Shown here: positions 6,692 through 8,158 of the stretch, one piece after another
Position numbering within the stretch: the stretch's first letter is position 1
Layout: each line of letters opens with the position of its first letter
Assembly (NCBI GenBank): GCA_902805985.1
Contig: CADCUW010000054.1
Span: 1-8,158, forward strand
DNA: 8,158 nt
DNA from: an uncultured Rubrobacteraceae bacterium
GTDB lineage: Bacteria; Actinomycetota; Rubrobacteria; Rubrobacterales; Rubrobacteraceae
Reading direction: 5' to 3'
Position numbers and translations under genes: made by a program
The notes under the pieces: model-generated
The model's input: only the letters and a program-made list of their open reading frames with translations
Databases searched by the model: none
What the model was told of the DNA's origin: nothing

Positions 6692-7692
6692 ACGGCCTCC
6701 CCCGAGGCGCCCGCGGCGTCGAGCGCCTCTGCGAGCGCCTCGACGAGGCCGTCACCTGAACGGGAGATGCCGACGAGGGCGTTCTCGACGCCACGGGCGC
6801 GCGAGTTCCCGTGCCCGATCACGGCGGGTCCCCGCACGCCGAGGAGGAACGAGCCCCCGTAGTTCTCCGGGTCTACCTGGTCGCGGATGCCGACGAGCCG
6901 GGACCTCAGCGCCGCGCCCGCGAGCTTTCCTACGAGATCCCCGGTGACGGCCGAACGGACCATGCCAAGCACCTCCCGCGCCACACCCTCGGCGGTCTTG
7001 AGCATGACGTTGCCCGTGAAGCCGTCGGTGACCAGCACGTCGGCCACGCCGGTAGCCACGTCCCTGCCCTCGACGTTGCCCACGAAACGCGCGCCGGAGC
7101 CGGAGATGAGCCCGTGGGCCTCCTTAACGAGGTCCGTCCCCTTGCCCGGCTCCTCGCCGACGTTGACGAGGCCGACCCTCGCACGCTCCTCAAGCCCGAA
7201 GTATCTCTCCGCGAACACGCCGCCAAGAATAGCGAAATTGAGGAGGTCCTGCGGACGGCACATCGTCGTCGCCCCGGCGTCGAGTAGAAGCACCGGGCTG
7301 CTGAGCGGCAGGACGGTCGCAATAGCGGGCCGGCGGACACCGTCCATCCGGCCGATCCGCATCAGCGCCGCCGCGACCGTCGCCCCCGTGTTGCCCGCCG
7401 AGAAAAAAGCGTCGGCCTCGCCCGCGCGGACCATCTTCGCGGCGACAGAGACCCCGGCGTCGGGCCGGGATCTCAGCGCCGCCGCCGGCTCTTCCTCCAT
7501 CCCTATCGGACCGCCCGACGGCCGGACGGAGACGTTGGAGGGCGCGTCGGCACCGAGATGTGGGCCGATCTCCGCCTGCGGTCCCACGAGGAAGATCTCA
7601 TCCTCCGGAAGCCTGCGTGCGGCGGCGAGGACGCCGGCGACGATCTCCCCCGGGGCGTTATCGCCGCCGAGGGCGTCTACGGCGAGGCGCAA
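6688..7692 (-). CDS. plsX: Phosphate acyltransferase PlsX
   Basis: PlsX (334 aa) is a peripheral membrane enzyme that converts acyl-ACP plus phosphate to acyl-phosphate, the donor used by PlsY to begin phospholipid synthesis. It links the Fab genes that follow to membrane lipids. Recognisable blocks are [14 protein letters not shown] at the N terminus, SAGNTGA at 98-104, [19 protein letters not shown] around 136-153, [16 protein letters not shown] at 177-192, FVGNVEGRD at 203-211, TDGFTGNV at 222-229 and VIGHGNS near the end. Length is normal. The start is TTG at 7692, the only start codon that gives the conserved [12 protein letters not shown] terminus; no ATG or GTG is in frame between it and rpmF. 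The nearest GGAG is only 2 bases before it, so initiation may depend on coupling to rpmF, which stops 22 bases upstream. Confidence 0.95.
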   Translation of the reverse strand: MRLAVDALGGDNAPGEIVAGVLAAARRLPEDEIFLVGPQAEIGPHLGADAPSNVSVRPSGGPIGMEEEPAAALRSRPDAGVSVAAKMVRAGEADAFFSAGNTGATVAAALMRIGRMDGVRRPAIATVLPLSSPVLLLDAGATTMCRPQDLLNFAILGGVFAERYFGLEERARVGLVNVGEEPGKGTDLVKEAHGLISGSGARFVGNVEGRDVATGVADVLVTDGFTGNVMLKTAEGVAREVLGMVRSAVTGDLVGKLAGAALRSRLVGIRDQVDPENYGGSFLLGVRGPAVIGHGNSRARGVENALVGISRSGDGLVEALAEALDAAGASGEAV

Positions 7693-7714
7693 CGCTCCGT
7701 CCGGAGGGCTTCGG

Positions 7715-7900
7715 TTACTCCGCGGCCTCTACGGCGACCGCCGTGCGGCCCTTGTAGTAGCCGCAGTTCGCGCAGACCCGGTGCGAGAGGTGGGGCTCTC
7801 CGCAGTTGGGACAGGCCTGAATGCCGGGGCCCGCCAGCGCGTGGTGGGCGCGCCTGAGGTTCCTGCGGGCCTTGGACGTCTTCTTCTTCGGTACCGCCAT
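7715..7900 (-). CDS. rpmF: 50S ribosomal protein L32, zinc-ribbon form
   Basis: L32 (61 aa) is a small protein of the large ribosomal subunit. The N-terminal [20 protein letters not shown] is a family signature. Four cysteines, C30-P-N-C33 and C43-A-N-C46, form a zinc ribbon, so this is the zinc-binding (C+) version; bacteria that face zinc shortage often have a second, cysteine-free copy elsewhere. The ATG at 7900 has GGAGG (7908-7912) 7 bases upstream. plsX begins 22 bases after its stop, the common rpmF-plsX arrangement that links ribosome and lipid synthesis. Confidence 0.97.
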   Translation of the reverse strand: MAVPKKKTSKARRNLRRAHHALAGPGIQACPNCGEPHLSHRVCANCGYYKGRTAVAVEAAE

Positions 7901-7968
7901 GATGCTACCTCCGCTCGCTCTTGGAACATCGCTCCGCCGCCGGGGCGTCTCTGTGCTCAGATCCGAAA

Positions 7969-7999
7969 CCGGCTCGCGCGACGGGTCGTCGCGGGCCGG
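7969..7999. promoter_or_regulatory. GC-rich palindrome, possible operator or 5'-leader hairpin
   Basis: CGCGACG (7977-7983) and CGTCGCG (7987-7993) are perfect inverted repeats around a 3-base centre, flanked by a second matching pair CCGGC (7969-7973) and GCCGG (7995-7999). As DNA it resembles a regulator-binding palindrome just downstream of a -10-like box. As RNA it would fold into a strong hairpin about 100 bases ahead of the rpmF start. Only TTT follows in the minus direction, so it is a poor terminator. Confidence 0.4.
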
Positions 8000-8004
8000 T
8001 CGAG

Positions 8005-8010
8005 AATATA
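8005..8010 (-). promoter_or_regulatory. Candidate -10 box for rpmF-plsX-fab transcript
   Basis: TATATT on the minus strand is a 5-of-6 match to TATAAT in an otherwise GC-rich gap. The best -35-like word, TTGGAG (8025-8030), is only 14 bases away, shorter than the usual 16-18, so the promoter is tentative. Transcription would begin near 7998, inside or next to the palindrome. Confidence 0.3.
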
Positions 8011-8053
8011 ACCTACTTTGCTATCTCCAACCACATCTTTGGACCCCCGTTGC

Positions 8054-8158
8054 CTAGAACCCGGAGACGGAGATATCGTCGAGGCCCCGCCACCGCGGGT
8101 CGACCTCGTCGCCTTCGTCCGAGGGGCGCACGGGCTCCGTGCCCTCCTTGAAGACCTG
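8054..8158 (-). CDS. YceD/DUF177 family protein, C-terminal end (runs off right edge)
   Basis: Only the last 34 residues and a TAG stop (8056-8054) are inside the window. The piece is acidic, then ends with DPRWRGLDDISVSGF; a DPRW/F-x-x-L ending after an acidic stretch is typical of the DUF177 (YceD) family. That family is encoded directly upstream of rpmF in many bacteria and has been linked to 23S rRNA or large-subunit assembly. The call rests on this short tail and on position; the start, the N-terminal part and the conserved cysteines some members carry cannot be seen. Confidence 0.75.
   Translation of the reverse strand, partial: QVFKEGTEPVRPSDEGDEVDPRWRGLDDISVSGF

Larger units (their letters stand above)
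7901..8053 (-). other. yceD-rpmF gap with rpmF ribosome binding site
   Basis: This 153-base gap has no gene. It holds the rpmF Shine-Dalgarno GGAGG at 7908-7912, a GC-rich palindrome at 7969-7999 and a TATATT box at 8005-8010. It is the most likely place for a promoter serving rpmF and the plsX-fab genes, in addition to any read-through from yceD. Confidence 0.55.

Noticed and set aside
5496..6794. Minus-strand 432-codon frame overlapping fabH and fabD
   Set aside because: It is Arg/Pro-rich out-of-frame translation of fabH; the fabH frame has the full Cys-His-Asn triad.
5735..6862. Long plus-strand open frame (375 codons) opposite fabH and plsX
   Set aside because: It is antisense to two genes with complete catalytic motifs; its composition looks like a reverse-strand shadow.
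8051..8061. 11-base word TGCCTAGAACC shared with 1462-1472, both just after a gene end
   Set aside because: A repeat of 11 bases is expected by chance several times in 8 kb; the flanking bases do not match.

Overview
The window is a high-GC bacterial housekeeping locus. Every convincing gene lies on the minus strand, so transcription runs from the right edge to the left. The order in that direction is: C-terminal end of a DUF177/YceD protein, rpmF (L32), plsX, fabH, fabD, fabZ, fabG, acpP, fabF, rnc, and the N-terminal third of smc. I see no tRNA, rRNA, CRISPR array, insertion sequence or prophage gene. The strong GC bias, the mycobacterial-Kas-like end of the FabF active site (GFGGHN) and heavy GTG/TTG start use suggest an actinobacterium. 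A complete FabZ-type fatty-acid cluster in such a background suggests a deep branch such as Rubrobacter. This taxonomic guess is inference, not proof.

Layout. Positions 8158-7715 hold the end of yceD, a 153-base gap with a promoter-like box and a GC-rich palindrome, and rpmF. Positions 7692-3729 are a tightly packed block, plsX-fabH-fabD-fabZ-fabG, joined by 4-base start/stop overlaps or a 7-base gap. A 77-base gap precedes acpP, which starts with TTG behind a good Shine-Dalgarno sequence. acpP overlaps fabF by 4 bases, and rnc follows fabF after 8 bases. A 286-base spacer with several inverted repeats separates rnc from smc, which starts at GTG 1198 and runs off the left edge.

How the genes work together. 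FabD loads malonyl onto the AcpP carrier and FabH makes the first condensation. FabG, FabZ and FabF carry out keto-reduction, dehydration and further condensation. PlsX turns finished acyl-ACP into acyl-phosphate for phospholipid synthesis. The enoyl-ACP reductase (FabI/FabK/FabL/FabV) and acetyl-CoA carboxylase are not in the window and must be encoded elsewhere. rpmF, yceD, rnc and smc are the usual ribosome, RNA-processing and chromosome neighbours of this cluster in many bacteria.

I found no sign of a previously undescribed system. The points worth a second look are small: a shortened FabD, an RNase III lacking one active-site loop, an acpP TTG start, a possibly leaderless smc, the inverted-repeat spacer between rnc and smc, and the palindrome in front of rpmF.
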